Assembly (NCBI GenBank): GCA_031258665.1
Contig: JAIRML010000125.1
Location: 1-13,712 of the forward strand
Length of the DNA: 13,712 bases
DNA from: Oscillospiraceae bacterium
GTDB lineage: Bacteria > Bacillota > Clostridia > Oscillospirales > UBA929
Reading direction: 5' to 3'
Shown in pieces: positions 13,219-13,712 of the stretch. Positions within the stretch are counted from its first letter, which is position 1. Each line of letters begins with the position of its first letter. The notes under the pieces are model-generated. The model did not search any database. It was not told where the DNA came from and saw nothing but the letters and a program-made list of their open reading frames with translations. Position numbers and translations under genes: made by a program.

Positions 13219-13686
13219 CTAATTAAAATTAACTGTTCCGTTAGTTATTGATCCCGTAGCAGTCGTCTGCGTCCTCCCATACATGAGGGCGGCTCCGTTG
13301 GCAAATCCACCGGGAGAATTCAATACAACCGGAGTGGTGCTCCCTTTAGGAACTACAACCCATGACGAGGTTGAGGTTGTAAACGGCGAATTAGGCGACG
13401 TGTTCTTCGCTTGTGCCTCTATTGTTGACGGACCACCCGCATAGTATAAAGTGGTGGTGGCGCTGCTTGTACTTTTCGTAGTCGAAACAATCAAACCGCC
13501 TGTACTTGAAGTCTGAGAGGGAAGATTTGCGGTACTAAAGTTGACCGTAGCTGCGCTGGAAAAGATCACCAAAGTGAGTGCGATGACAAACACACAAAAA
13601 AACAATTTCCCTTTTTTTATAAAAATACCTCCAAATTGTAATTTCTTCAGGAAAAGGGAAAATGTACAACCACAAGACGGCGCCAT
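13219..13686 (-). CDS. Short exported Ser/Thr-rich protein, unrecognised
   Basis: I do not recognise this protein. It has a clear signal peptide (KKGKLFFCVFVIALTLVIFS then SAATV, likely cleavage near SSA-A or AAT) and a mature part of about 107 residues rich in Thr, Ser, Gly and Asn, with no cysteine and little charge. The mature chain begins TVNFS and ends TVNFN. The start is unclear. ATG 13686 has no good ribosome binding site and would put about 22 residues before the signal peptide. A GGAGG (complement of 13628-13632) sits 7 nt before an in-frame ATA at 13620, exactly where a start codon should be. The frame is open to the window edge, so a start beyond it cannot be excluded. Base composition is much AT-richer than in the first 9.8 kb. 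The ABC operon follows on the same strand after two terminators. Confidence 0.7.
   Translation of the reverse strand: MAPSCGCTFSLFLKKLQFGGIFIKKGKLFFCVFVIALTLVIFSSAATVNFSTANLPSQTSSTGGLIVSTTKSTSSATTTLYYAGGPSTIEAQAKNTSPNSPFTTSTSSWVVVPKGSTTPVVLNSPGGFANGAALMYGRTQTTATGSITNGTVNFN
13628..13632 (-). promoter_or_regulatory. Ribosome binding site pointing to an ATA start
   Basis: CCTCC on the + strand is GGAGG on the minus strand. Seven bases later (TATTTTT) comes ATA at 13620-13618, in frame with the exported protein and directly before its KKGK signal-peptide start. There is no ATG, GTG or TTG within normal spacing of this site in that frame. Confidence 0.6.
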
Positions 13687-13712
13687 CTTTGGAATACACA
13701 GTTCCCTTATTC

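Overview
The window looks like chromosomal DNA of a GC-rich, spore-forming Firmicute, probably a clostridial (Oscillospiraceae-like) gut bacterium. The evidence is a SpoVT sporulation regulator, a bacterial class A RNase P RNA (Bacilli usually carry class B), strong AGGAGG-type ribosome binding sites, and a mix of very GC-rich and AT-richer gene blocks. The organism is inferred from gene content only.

Positions 1-4862 (+ strand): murD (peptidoglycan precursor ligase) overlaps by 4 nt the first of three tandem M42-type metallopeptidase paralogues. The first two keep every expected metal-binding and catalytic residue. The third is full length but has lost all of them except the last histidine, so it looks like a retained pseudoenzyme. 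A palindromic intergenic repeat separates it from the active pair.

Positions 4845-7438 (+): a promoter embedded in the end of the third M42 gene drives a Pro/Tyr/Gln-repeat membrane protein (DUF4190-like). A textbook terminator follows, then an lgt-family gene with an unusual cysteine-rich signature, then spoVT.

Positions 7439-9892 (+): the RNase P RNA gene with its own promoter, two GC-rich palindromes, a family 4 (iron-sulfur) uracil-DNA glycosylase, an intergenic cluster with two more repeat copies, and a P-loop protein of unknown role that seems to be an internal duplication with a dead second P-loop.

Positions 9859-13712 (- strand): an AT-richer block of opposite orientation and different composition, probably acquired. 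In transcription order it encodes a short exported Ser/Thr-rich protein with a possible ATA start, two tandem terminator-like hairpins, two ABC-2-type permeases, an ABC ATPase with glutamate in place of the Q-loop glutamine (as in lantibiotic-immunity LanF proteins), and a membrane-anchored extracytoplasmic protein. The last hairpin ends 6 nt before the ribosome binding site of the first permease, so transporter expression from any upstream promoter must pass it. This block is the best candidate for an undescribed system; the M42 triplet is the second.
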